Shown: positions 44,526 to 52,899 of the stretch, piece by piece
How the letters are laid out: every line of letters begins with the position of its first letter
Position numbering within the stretch: the stretch's first letter is position 1
Origin: Mastigocoleus sp. MO_188.B34
GTDB taxonomy: Bacteria; Cyanobacteriota; Cyanobacteriia; Cyanobacteriales; Nostocaceae
Assembly (NCBI RefSeq): GCF_030065675.1
Contig: NZ_JASJDK010000008.1
Location: 24,402 to 88,401, forward strand
Direction: 5' to 3'
Length of the DNA stretch: 64,000 bases
The notes under the pieces: model-generated
The model's database searches: none
Seen by the model: only the letters and a program-made list of their open reading frames with translations
Told to the model about the DNA's origin: nothing
Made by a program: the position numbers and the translations under genes

Positions 44526-45266
44526 ATGGCTATTCCTTTATTAGATTATCCCGCTTCATCCCAAAATCAACGCGTACCTGGATTTGAGATCCCAGGCGAT
44601 GAACAACCAAGAATTTACAGTACTGATAATCTGCCATCGTTATCAGATATGGATGATTTGATCTTGGCAGCTTATCGCCAAATTTTTAACGAACAACAAC
44701 TGATTGCTAGCAACCGCCAAACCTCACTGGAATCTCAATTGCGGGCTGGTCAAATCACAGTTAAAGACTTTATTCGCGGACTAGCGACTTCCGATGTTTT
44801 CCGCACTCGAAATTACGACACAAATAACAACTATCGCTTCGTACAAATGTGTATCCAAAGAATTTTGGGGCGCAAAGTGTATGACGAACGCGAAAAACTT
44901 GCTTGGTCTATTGTGCTAGCAACTAAAGGGCTAAGGGGTTTTATCGATGATTTGCTTAACAGCGATGAATATTTAAGTAATTTTGGTTATACGACAATTC
45001 CTTATCAAAGAAGGCGAATTTTGCCGCAGCGCAACCAAGGAGAACTACCTTTTGCCCGTATGGCTCGTTATGACAGTTTTTACCGCGATAAACTGCCTCC
45101 CAGTAGCGGGAAAATATTGAGCATTTATGACCCGTACGCACCTTTTAATTTTGAAAAATTTATCCAAGAAATCGACCTTAAAAGAGTTGCAGGAGTACTA
45201 CTACTGTTTGTAGGGGTCGCAGCCCTGACTTTACTCATAAGTTACGGAGTTAATCCTGGAGTATAA
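44526..45266 (+). CDS. cpcL: Membrane-anchored phycobilisome linker CpcL (CpcG2-type)
   Basis: The 246-residue protein starts like CpcG ([20 protein letters not shown]) and has a PBS-linker domain (about 45-185; [42 protein letters not shown]). It ends in a hydrophobic helix (about 221-241, [20 protein letters not shown]) in place of the core-binding tail. This is the hallmark of CpcL, which ties phycocyanin rods without an allophycocyanin core to the thylakoid and feeds photosystem I. It lies 141 bases before cpcG; both may be cotranscribed. Confidence 0.93.
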   Translation: MAIPLLDYPASSQNQRVPGFEIPGDEQPRIYSTDNLPSLSDMDDLILAAYRQIFNEQQLIASNRQTSLESQLRAGQITVKDFIRGLATSDVFRTRNYDTNNNYRFVQMCIQRILGRKVYDEREKLAWSIVLATKGLRGFIDDLLNSDEYLSNFGYTTIPYQRRRILPQRNQGELPFARMARYDSFYRDKLPPSSGKILSIYDPYAPFNFEKFIQEIDLKRVAGVLLLFVGVAALTLLISYGVNPGV

Positions 45267-45407
45267 TTTTGAACAAGCAGAAGCTTAACTGGATGCACAG
45301 TTAAGTTTCGTTAACTTTTATCATAATTATAAGTTTATGTTACTAATGCTCCCTTAAGATGTGATTGAAAGTTATAAATTTTAATTAAGAAAATGGGGGT
45401 ATAAAGC

Positions 45408-46178
45408 GTGTCAATTCCTCTATTGGGTTATGCTCCTTCAAGTCAAAACCAGAGAGTAGCTGGATATGAACAGCCCGGTGACGATCAGCCCAAAGTCTAT
45501 TCCACAGAGAATCTGCTTTCACCATCCGATATGGATGATTTAATTGAAGCAGCTTATCGTCAAATGTTCTTCCATGCTTTTGCAGCCGATCGCGAACGCT
45601 TTTTGGAGTCTCAACTTCGGAGTGGACAAATTACAGTTAGAGATTTTATTCGCGGTCTAGTACTTTCTGATACTTTTAAAAGAAGCTTTTACAACCTCAA
45701 TAGCAACTACCGTTTTGTTGAGCAATGCGTACAAAGAGTTTTAGGCAGAGATGTTTATAGCGAACGCGAAAAAATTGCTTGGTCAATTGTGGTTGCGACC
45801 AAAGGTATAAAAGGTTTTGTGGATGATTTACTTGATAGTGACGAGTATTTAGATAACTTTGGTTACGATACAGTTCCCTATCAACGACGTCGCTCATTAC
45901 CTGGAAGAGCTGAAGGTGAAAGACCTTTCAATATTCAGTCTCCCCGTTACGATGAATACTATCGTGCCAAATTGGGCTTCCCCCAAATTGTTTGGCAAAA
46001 CGAAATTCGTCGCTTTACTCCCCAGGAGAAAAAACCAAAAGCAGGAGATCCATCCTTGTTTATGAATATGGCATTGGGTGTAAATGCTCAGGGTAATCCT
46101 CCCCAAAGAATTTCTCCGTTTAACATTGATATCGCTAAATCTGTTCCCTATCGTAAAGTAACAGCAGACAGACCTTAG
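45408..46178 (+). CDS. cpcG: Phycobilisome rod-core linker CpcG
   Basis: A rod-core linker of 256 residues starting [20 protein letters not shown] from a GTG (45408) with GGGGG eight bases upstream. The PBS-linker domain (about 45-190; [36 protein letters not shown]) sits in the proximal rod hexamer, and the soluble C-terminal tail (about 195-256) binds the allophycocyanin core. No transmembrane helix is seen, which distinguishes it from the adjacent cpcL. It serves conventional hemidiscoidal phycobilisomes. Confidence 0.93.
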   Translation: MSIPLLGYAPSSQNQRVAGYEQPGDDQPKVYSTENLLSPSDMDDLIEAAYRQMFFHAFAADRERFLESQLRSGQITVRDFIRGLVLSDTFKRSFYNLNSNYRFVEQCVQRVLGRDVYSEREKIAWSIVVATKGIKGFVDDLLDSDEYLDNFGYDTVPYQRRRSLPGRAEGERPFNIQSPRYDEYYRAKLGFPQIVWQNEIRRFTPQEKKPKAGDPSLFMNMALGVNAQGNPPQRISPFNIDIAKSVPYRKVTADRP

Positions 46179-46472
46179 TTAATCTATCTAAGCAAATTGT
46201 AGATTTTTAGATTCTCAGCGTGACATAACAACTTGGAGTCTAAACGTTTAGTCATTAGTCACCGATCGTTAGTTACAGGACTTTGATGAAAAAGTTTTTG
46301 CTAGCGATCGCAGACTAATGATTCTTGTTTTTATTGTCATTTGTCAATTGTGGATCTTCATCGCATTAAGTGTGTTGGTTAAGAAGTATAATTTCCAAAA
46401 AAGGAACAGAGAACGGGGAACAAAATAATGTCCCGAACCAGAAATGTAGTGGGATAAAATCAGCGATTATTT

Positions 46473-47411
46473 TTAAGTAAAAGCAACTCTTTTTTGCAAA
46501 ACAGTTAGAAGCTTTGTAAATTCTTCTGGTAAAGGAGCGCAAAATTCCATCCACTCTTGGGAAATAGGATGTATCAATTTAAGTCGCCAAGCATGTAAAG
46601 CTTGTCCGGTAAGATTTACTTTCAGGGAACGACCGGAACCATAAACTGGATCACCAACAATTGGATGTCCGATATGAGTACTATGAACGCGAATTTGGTG
46701 AGTGCGTCCGGTTTCTAACTGGAATTGCATTAGCGTGAAATTACCTAGACGTTCTTTAATTTGCCAGTGAGTAATAGCTTCCCGTCCACCCTTCTCCACA
46801 GGGACAACAGCCATTTTTTTGCGATCGACCGGATGACGACCTATGGGTAAATTAACAGTACCATCACTCTGGGAAGGTGCACCATAAACTATCCCCAAGT
46901 ATTCTCTTCGTGCAGTTTTAGCTTTTAGTTGGGCTTGTAGGTGCTGATGGGCTAATTCTGTTTTCGCAATTGCGATCGCACCTGTGGTATCTTTATCTAA
47001 ACGATGCACAATACCGGGGCGTTGTACCCCCCCAATACCTGGTAAGTTAGGACAGTGTGCTAAAACAGCATTTACCAAAGTACCATCAGGATGACCCGGT
47101 GCGGGATGTACCACCAAACCTGCTGGCTTATTGAGAATCAGTATTTGATCGTCCTCATAAAGTATATTTAGAGGAATACTTTCTGGTTTTAACTCTAAAG
47201 GTGCAGGAGGAGGTATTTCCAAACTTATCTTGTCTCCCTGCTTAACAATCGTTTTCTTTGAATTGCAGATTTGATGGTTTAATTGAACATTTCCTTGTTC
47301 TATAAGTTGCTGAATTCGAGAACGTGAAAGTTCTGCTAAGGCTTGGGAAAGATAGCGATCTAAGCGCAGATTTTCTTGCTCGACTTTGAGATTAACTTTA
47401 TTCACAGTCAA
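46473..47411 (-). CDS. rluD: RluA/RluD-family 23S rRNA pseudouridine synthase
   Basis: The 312-residue enzyme has an N-terminal S4 RNA-binding domain (about 10-75, LRLDRYLSQALAELSRSRIQ) and a catalytic domain with the RluA-type motif GIVHRLDKDTTG holding the catalytic Asp, then LETGRTHQIRVH and GDPVYG. It probably makes pseudouridines in 23S rRNA, as RluD does, but exact target sites cannot be read from the sequence. The start is uncertain: TTG 47411 or GTG 47405, with no ATG in frame nearby. It is monocistronic. Confidence 0.9.
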   Translation of the reverse strand: MTVNKVNLKVEQENLRLDRYLSQALAELSRSRIQQLIEQGNVQLNHQICNSKKTIVKQGDKISLEIPPPAPLELKPESIPLNILYEDDQILILNKPAGLVVHPAPGHPDGTLVNAVLAHCPNLPGIGGVQRPGIVHRLDKDTTGAIAIAKTELAHQHLQAQLKAKTARREYLGIVYGAPSQSDGTVNLPIGRHPVDRKKMAVVPVEKGGREAITHWQIKERLGNFTLMQFQLETGRTHQIRVHSTHIGHPIVGDPVYGSGRSLKVNLTGQALHAWRLKLIHPISQEWMEFCAPLPEEFTKLLTVLQKRVAFT

Positions 47412-48054
47412 TCGCCATGATTTTTGTCCTATACAAATAAAGCATATATAGTAAATAAAACATATATAGTACTAATATTAATCACTAAAACACTATACTT
47501 CCTTCAGAGAGAGTGGGAAAATTGTCATAAAAGTGCCTTAATCCATAAAACTCAGATATGAATTTACCCAATTGTCTATTGATATTTTATCCCTCCCGTA
47601 CAGAATTTAAATTTATATACATAAAATAAAGGTCTTTAGTTTTTTGCTTGTGACAGCTAATGAACTGCAATGATAATACTTTTTAAATTTAATCTCATAG
47701 GGTAAAAATTTCTCAAAAAGAAAATATAACCAAACATGGTGCTTTATTTCCCAAAGGGAAATTTTTTTGTTTTATGTTCTTTGTAAAGTAAAACATGAAT
47801 TTTTGACTACAGATATTCATCCATAGCTCTGCTTGATCTACAAGACCCCGGTCAGCTAAATTCATCATCCCTTGTAAAATTTTGGGGAAAATTATCTATC
47901 TTTAGTTGTAATTCTTCTGAAATAATCCCGATCTGCCTAATTTTGTTTGTAATTTATATGGAAACAAGAAAATAAAGTAAATTTTCTTGGTTCTCAAGGT
48001 GCGGTTTGCCAGCGATCGAGCTTATAAAAGTACAGTACTAACGTCAATTGACTC
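47412..48054. other. AT-rich divergent spacer, no gene seen
   Basis: A 640-base region between rluD (minus) and the HEAT lipoprotein (plus). It contains several A/T runs and a near-palindrome CCCAAAGGGAAATTT near 47751, but no gene or RNA that I recognise. Confidence 0.5.
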
Positions 48055-48756
48055 ATGAAAAGTATTTGCTCGAATCACTTGCAAACACAATTTAAGAAAA
48101 CTGTAGGAATAAGAACTTCAAAACAGCAATCATCTGTTTTGATTGTGGGGTTTGTAACCTTGTCTATGCTATCGCCAATACTTCCGATAACAGGTTGCTT
48201 GGCAGAACAAACAACCCAAATTCAAGTGTTACCAACACAAAATCCTAATACTTTCAAAACTCAGACTGTTAATCTTAATGGTGTTGTATTGACTTTAGTT
48301 AAGATCCTTAAAGATAAAAATATCGAAGCTCGTGTAAATGCTATTCGTGCCTTAGGGGGTATGGGTAAGCAGGCTCAAATTGCTGTTCCAGACCTAGTGG
48401 TAGCTTTAAAAGATAAAAAACCTCGCGTTCGTTACAGTGCAGCGATCGCTCTTGCAAATATTGGCTCTGAATTTGAAGGAAGTAAAGTCAAAACTACTTT
48501 ACCTTTGATAGTTGCAGCTTTAAATCACGAATCTCAATTACTGCGTTCAGATGCTGCTTCTGCTCTAACGAACATTGGTTATAAATTCAAACAGAAAGCT
48601 TCTGAGTTATCTAAATCGGATCTAGAACAAATAATCAGGAATTTTGACAAATCCTTGGAAACACTTGAGAAATTTCAATCTAATTTTTCTCGTACCACTA
48701 TCTTAAACATACGCAGTATCAGAAATGCTTTACAGCAAGAGAGAAATCGACGTTGA
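48055..48756 (+). CDS. HEAT-repeat lipoprotein
   Basis: The 233-residue protein has a hydrophobic N-terminal segment (about 28-47) ending in a lipobox-like ITGC (C48), so it is likely exported and lipid-anchored. Three to four HEAT repeats follow (about 75-190, e.g. VNAIRALGGMGKQAQIAVPD, VRYSAAIALANIG), then a helical cap (193-233, ASELSKSDLEQIIRNF). This cap is clearly related to the one after the HEAT repeats in the transmembrane HEAT-NACHT protein at 26159. The shared architecture and compartment suggest related roles. No enzymatic domain is present. Confidence 0.75.
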   Translation: MKSICSNHLQTQFKKTVGIRTSKQQSSVLIVGFVTLSMLSPILPITGCLAEQTTQIQVLPTQNPNTFKTQTVNLNGVVLTLVKILKDKNIEARVNAIRALGGMGKQAQIAVPDLVVALKDKKPRVRYSAAIALANIGSEFEGSKVKTTLPLIVAALNHESQLLRSDAASALTNIGYKFKQKASELSKSDLEQIIRNFDKSLETLEKFQSNFSRTTILNIRSIRNALQQERNRR

Positions 48757-50546
48757 TTAATAACTGATGGAGCTTTTATTTACATAACTTATACATTTAC
48801 TACTAAATTTTTTCATACAAATAGCCTATTTAGTATCATTTTACTCATTATTAGATGAAGATATCCTGAAAAATAATCTACCCAATTCAGTCCAAACTAT
48901 CCCCTGAATTAGACTATCCTATCTTAGACAGGGCATTTTTTTGCGCAAGTATTAGCTACCTAATAATAGATAAATTGTTGAATTAAAATATACTAATAAT
49001 CGCATTTAAGAAATGAACTAATACTTTAGTTCAAGTCTTTAAAAACCAAATAGTAAGATGCAATTTTAATTAATAAGCTTCAATTGCAGTCAACGCAAAG
49101 CATTCACTTAATACAAGTAACATTGGAGCTTATGATTTCAAGAATTAAAATACACAGAAAAAAAATATTAATACTGAATTAAAAGTATTTTAAACAACAG
49201 TTGCATAGTTGCTGCTTATTAATATTTTATAAAGCTTGAGAAATGCTATCTAGTAATTAATTTATCAAAATTTAACTTAGAATATAAAGTTAATTTCTAA
49301 ATTAATCGATATATATTTTGGTACTTGTGATTTTTAAATAATGATCATAATTCTAGGTAATAAATGATTCAATTAAAATACAAGCTTTGTAAAATAAAAA
49401 TTCTCAAAGTATTGCTTTAATTCACTTTCAAGAATAAAAGTCAAACATAAAAAATTATAAGCTTTCATAAAAATATGTGTAAATTCATACCTGGTATTTT
49501 TGAAAATAAATTTTAGATACCTCAAATATAAAAACTTATTGTATATAAAAATACGGTAAAACCTTAGTTTTTGCCTGAATAATCAAACTACAATATAAAT
49601 ATTGATGACAATAATAATACAACCACTGAAAATGAGCTAATTATGATTTAATTAAGTGCTTATACTTAAAAAGCAAACAATTCAATGATTATTTAAAAAT
49701 ACAATAAAATAATAAGTGACTGCTCCGATCTTTTTCAAAGATTGGGGATAAAATTTATATTTATCACTAACTTTTTTCAGGATTTTATAGTAATCTGTAT
49801 CATAGAAACCATGTTGTATGGCATCTACTGACAGTCTGAAATAATGAATCTTTAAGGTTATGACTAAACTAGTTGTGTGTTTTGGATTAACTTGCTTTTG
49901 AAAACAGGTCGTAGTTTAGATTTTCGGATACAAAAGTATTGTGGAGTTGAGTTTCTTATTTCTATCTCTCAAAATCTACGTATAGTTGTAAAATTTATCG
50001 GGGGTTGAGCAGAATTAATAATTAGTAGAAACTCGTAATAGGATTAATCTTGTGTAATTTGTGTACGTAAGTTATTAACCAAATACTTTTGGTGAAATTA
50101 TTTCCGGACTAAATTCTTCCTAATACATTTGTTATCCTACCTGCTGTATTTTTTGCAAATATTAGGATGACTGATTAATTCAGAAATTATTCTTGAAGCT
50201 TTTGCAGCGTGCAATCTCAATATTTTTTTCGCGGGGAGCAATGAAAATTTCACATATATCCCAATAATATCGAATTCAATTTGGGATTATATTTTAGGTA
50301 TAAAACTTCTCACATAAAAATGTTGAATATTGTTACTTGAAGCAGTCAATTACCGCATTGGAGTTTAAATTGAGAACTCACCCTCCACACACATTTCTAT
50401 TATAAATACATGAAAGGTCAATTTTGTAGCAAATATAGTTTAATAAATATTTATTTACTACAATTTAAGACCTTCATCTTAATAAAGTTCTCAGCAACAT
50501 CAATAGAAAGATTACTCACTTGCGCTTTAATAATTGAGTTATATCA
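48757..50546. other. 1.8-kb AT-rich stretch without genes
   Basis: The longest gene-free stretch of the window. It is strongly AT-rich and carries frequent stops in all frames. No remnant of a protein family, no tRNA and no CRISPR-type spacing was recognised. A 60-codon frame at 50410-50592 overlaps pixG and is not called. The right end must contain the pix operon promoter and possibly a long leader. Confidence 0.5.
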
Positions 50547-51878
50547 ATGGATACACTTCCTATCGCTCGGTACAGATTTTTCCAGCAACTAGATCCTATG
50601 TCTGTGTTGCAAAGAATAAATACTGAGTATGCAAATGGTCATTTACAAGTCTTTAGTCCATTACGTTCTTGGTCATTTTATACAGAGAATAGCAAAATTA
50701 TTTATGCATGTTACTCAGATAATATGCTTGATTTATTGTCTCAGAATATTCGCTATTTAATTGATAGTGACCGAAATATTTATCAAGAAATATGTCATCA
50801 TTTACAGAGAATATTGAGTAGGAAAGATGAAGATGATGCTTCGTTTAGAGATAAAGGGTATTTAGCTATCTGTTGGCTAGTCCATAAAAAATATATTAAT
50901 CCACCCCAAGCAGGTGCGTTAATAGAAAATCTGGCGCTGGACTTGATGAGGTCTTTTTTATCTTTAGAGCAGGGGAGCTATGATTTTACTCCTAAAAGTT
51001 TTTTGGAAGAGCTACCAAAGTTCAATTATATAGATTGGCATTCACTGGTAGAACGCTGTCAAAAGCCTAAGGATCTCGCCAAGAAACACTCACCAAGAAA
51101 TCAATATGATTCCTCATCGCTATTGAATAATGCTCCTCCAAGTACATCACGACAACACAACAGCTACCTATCACCAACAAGACAAAAAACTAGTCAAAGC
51201 ATTAGTAATACTCAAAAAACTGTAATGAAATCTAGTCAAAATATGGGATCAGATGATAATATGCCATCTCGCTCATCTTCAGAGCAACCTGACAAGAGTT
51301 ATTCTGTTATAGATTTAGTGGATAACTATAATAGTATTCTTCCGGAGAATGTTAGTGGTGTAGATCTAAATGTCCAAAGTCTAAACCAGCAAATAAACGA
51401 TCAAAATAACAGCACACATTTAATAGATTATTCTCAAATCAAATCATCATTACAAATTAATGATTTCAATTATCAAAACAATGATAATCAGTCATCAATA
51501 CACAGTACAAAATATACGATAGTTTGTATTGATGATAGTCCGGCAGTCTTAAATGCAATCAAAAATTATTTGGACGATCAGATTTTTTCTGTAGTTGGTA
51601 TTAAAGATCCATTAAAAGCATTGATGCAAATAATTCGTTTGAAACCAGATCTAGTTTTATTAGATATTGGAATGCCCAATTTGGATGGCTACGAACTGTG
51701 TTCTTTACTGCGGAAACATTCATATTTCAAAAGTACTCCAGTAATTATGGTCACCGGTAGAACTGGTTTTGTCGATAGAGCTAAAGCAAAATTGGTTAGA
51801 GCATCTGGTTATTTAACGAAGCCATTCACACAAGGAGATCTACTAAAAGTAGTGTTCCAGCATCTCGATATTCTATAA
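50547..51878 (+). CDS. pixG: PatA-type response regulator PixG
   Basis: The 443-residue protein has an N-terminal PATAN/PatA-like domain (about 1-165), a polar linker rich in Ser, Asn and Gln (170-305), and a C-terminal receiver domain with acidic pocket CIDDSP, phosphoacceptor D373 in VLLDIGMP and switch lysine in YLTKPF. PixG/TaxP1-type regulators act at the output end of phototaxis signalling and affect the type IV pilus motors. It is the first gene of the pixGHIJ(L) order, 53 bases ahead of pixH. Confidence 0.88.
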   Translation: MDTLPIARYRFFQQLDPMSVLQRINTEYANGHLQVFSPLRSWSFYTENSKIIYACYSDNMLDLLSQNIRYLIDSDRNIYQEICHHLQRILSRKDEDDASFRDKGYLAICWLVHKKYINPPQAGALIENLALDLMRSFLSLEQGSYDFTPKSFLEELPKFNYIDWHSLVERCQKPKDLAKKHSPRNQYDSSSLLNNAPPSTSRQHNSYLSPTRQKTSQSISNTQKTVMKSSQNMGSDDNMPSRSSSEQPDKSYSVIDLVDNYNSILPENVSGVDLNVQSLNQQINDQNNSTHLIDYSQIKSSLQINDFNYQNNDNQSSIHSTKYTIVCIDDSPAVLNAIKNYLDDQIFSVVGIKDPLKALMQIIRLKPDLVLLDIGMPNLDGYELCSLLRKHSYFKSTPVIMVTGRTGFVDRAKAKLVRASGYLTKPFTQGDLLKVVFQHLDIL

Positions 51879-51931
51879 GCGTTCGAAATAAATACAAACA
51901 GATATTTTAGTGGATTCAGGGAGGTTAAAGA

Positions 51932-52318
51932 GTGAAAGCAAACAGTTTTGATACTGTTCTGATAGTGGAGGATTCTCCAAGCGAGTTGGAGCTTATGAGC
52001 TATTATCTTGCCAATAGCGGCTACAATATCATCAAAGCTACGGGTGGGAAAGAGGCTTTTGAAATAGCACTAGAAAGCAAACCAGACATAATCGTAACTG
52101 ATATCGTCATGCCTGGAATGAGTGGCTTCGAATTATGCCGTTGCTTAAAAAGAAATCCAGATACCAAAAAAGTACCAATCGTTGTTTGTACTTCTAAAAA
52201 CCAAGAAATAGATCGTTTGTGGGGTATAAGACAAGGGGCTGATATATATCTCACAAAACCCTATAGTCGCGAACAATTATTAAATGCAATTAAATCATTA
52301 ACAGAAGAAATTGCTTGA
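51932..52318 (+). CDS. pixH: CheY-like response regulator PixH
   Basis: A single receiver domain of 128 residues: IVEDSPSE (11-18), phosphoacceptor D57 in IIVTDIVMPGMSG, and lysine in YLTKPYS. It starts with GTG at 51932, supported by GGGAGG eight bases upstream, and lies 12 bases before pixI. It competes with or modulates PixG for phosphoryl groups from PixL, as CheY-type proteins do in Pix and Pil systems. Confidence 0.9.
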   Translation: MKANSFDTVLIVEDSPSELELMSYYLANSGYNIIKATGGKEAFEIALESKPDIIVTDIVMPGMSGFELCRCLKRNPDTKKVPIVVCTSKNQEIDRLWGIRQGADIYLTKPYSREQLLNAIKSLTEEIA

Positions 52319-52330
52319 TTTTAAAATCAA

Positions 52331-52828
52331 ATGAATAATTTAAACAATAACTTAATGATAAATAAAAGTCAAAGTTCTTTGGCAGATACTTATCTCAAGT
52401 TTCAACTAAATGAATTTACCTATGCCGCATTACCAGTTCAATATTTACATGAAGTAGTTGTAGTGCCAGTTGAGTCCATTCCTTCTATTCCAAATATGCC
52501 TGCTTGCGTCTTAGGACTAATCAACTGGCGGAGTCGTATTATTTGGGTCATTGATTTACCAAATATGTTAAATTTGGAGACTAATAATCGTACTTGCAGA
52601 CAACATAAGATACTTGTTATTCAAGCAGAATCTACAGCCTTAGCTTTAGTTGTACCAGAAATTATTGGTACAACTAGATTAGTAGCAAATGATATAGAGT
52701 CTCCTCAGGAAAAATTCTCTTCCGATCTGGTTCCTTACTTACGAGGATGGGTTTTACAGAACCAAGAGCAACTTTTAGTATTAGATACACAAGCTATTTT
52801 GCAATCTGCAATTTTTCATAATAATTAG
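52331..52828 (+). CDS. pixI: CheW-like adaptor PixI
   Basis: At 165 residues it is a single CheW domain: LKFQLNEFTYAALPVQYLHE, IPNMPACVLGLINWRSRIIWVIDL, and later LALVVPEIIG. CheW proteins couple the receptor (PixJ) to the histidine kinase (PixL). It starts 12 bases behind pixH and lies 71 bases before pixJ, so the four genes form one transcription unit. Confidence 0.9.
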   Translation: MNNLNNNLMINKSQSSLADTYLKFQLNEFTYAALPVQYLHEVVVVPVESIPSIPNMPACVLGLINWRSRIIWVIDLPNMLNLETNNRTCRQHKILVIQAESTALALVVPEIIGTTRLVANDIESPQEKFSSDLVPYLRGWVLQNQEQLLVLDTQAILQSAIFHNN

Positions 52829-52899
52829 CAGTTTCGAACAATCAGCCATAACTCTAGAAATGGCCGTTTTCACAATATATAAATAGAGAGAATTTATTG

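Noticed and set aside
44526..45266. Frameshifted or damaged cpcG copy
   Set aside because: The distinct C-terminus is a proper transmembrane helix, the defining trait of CpcL.
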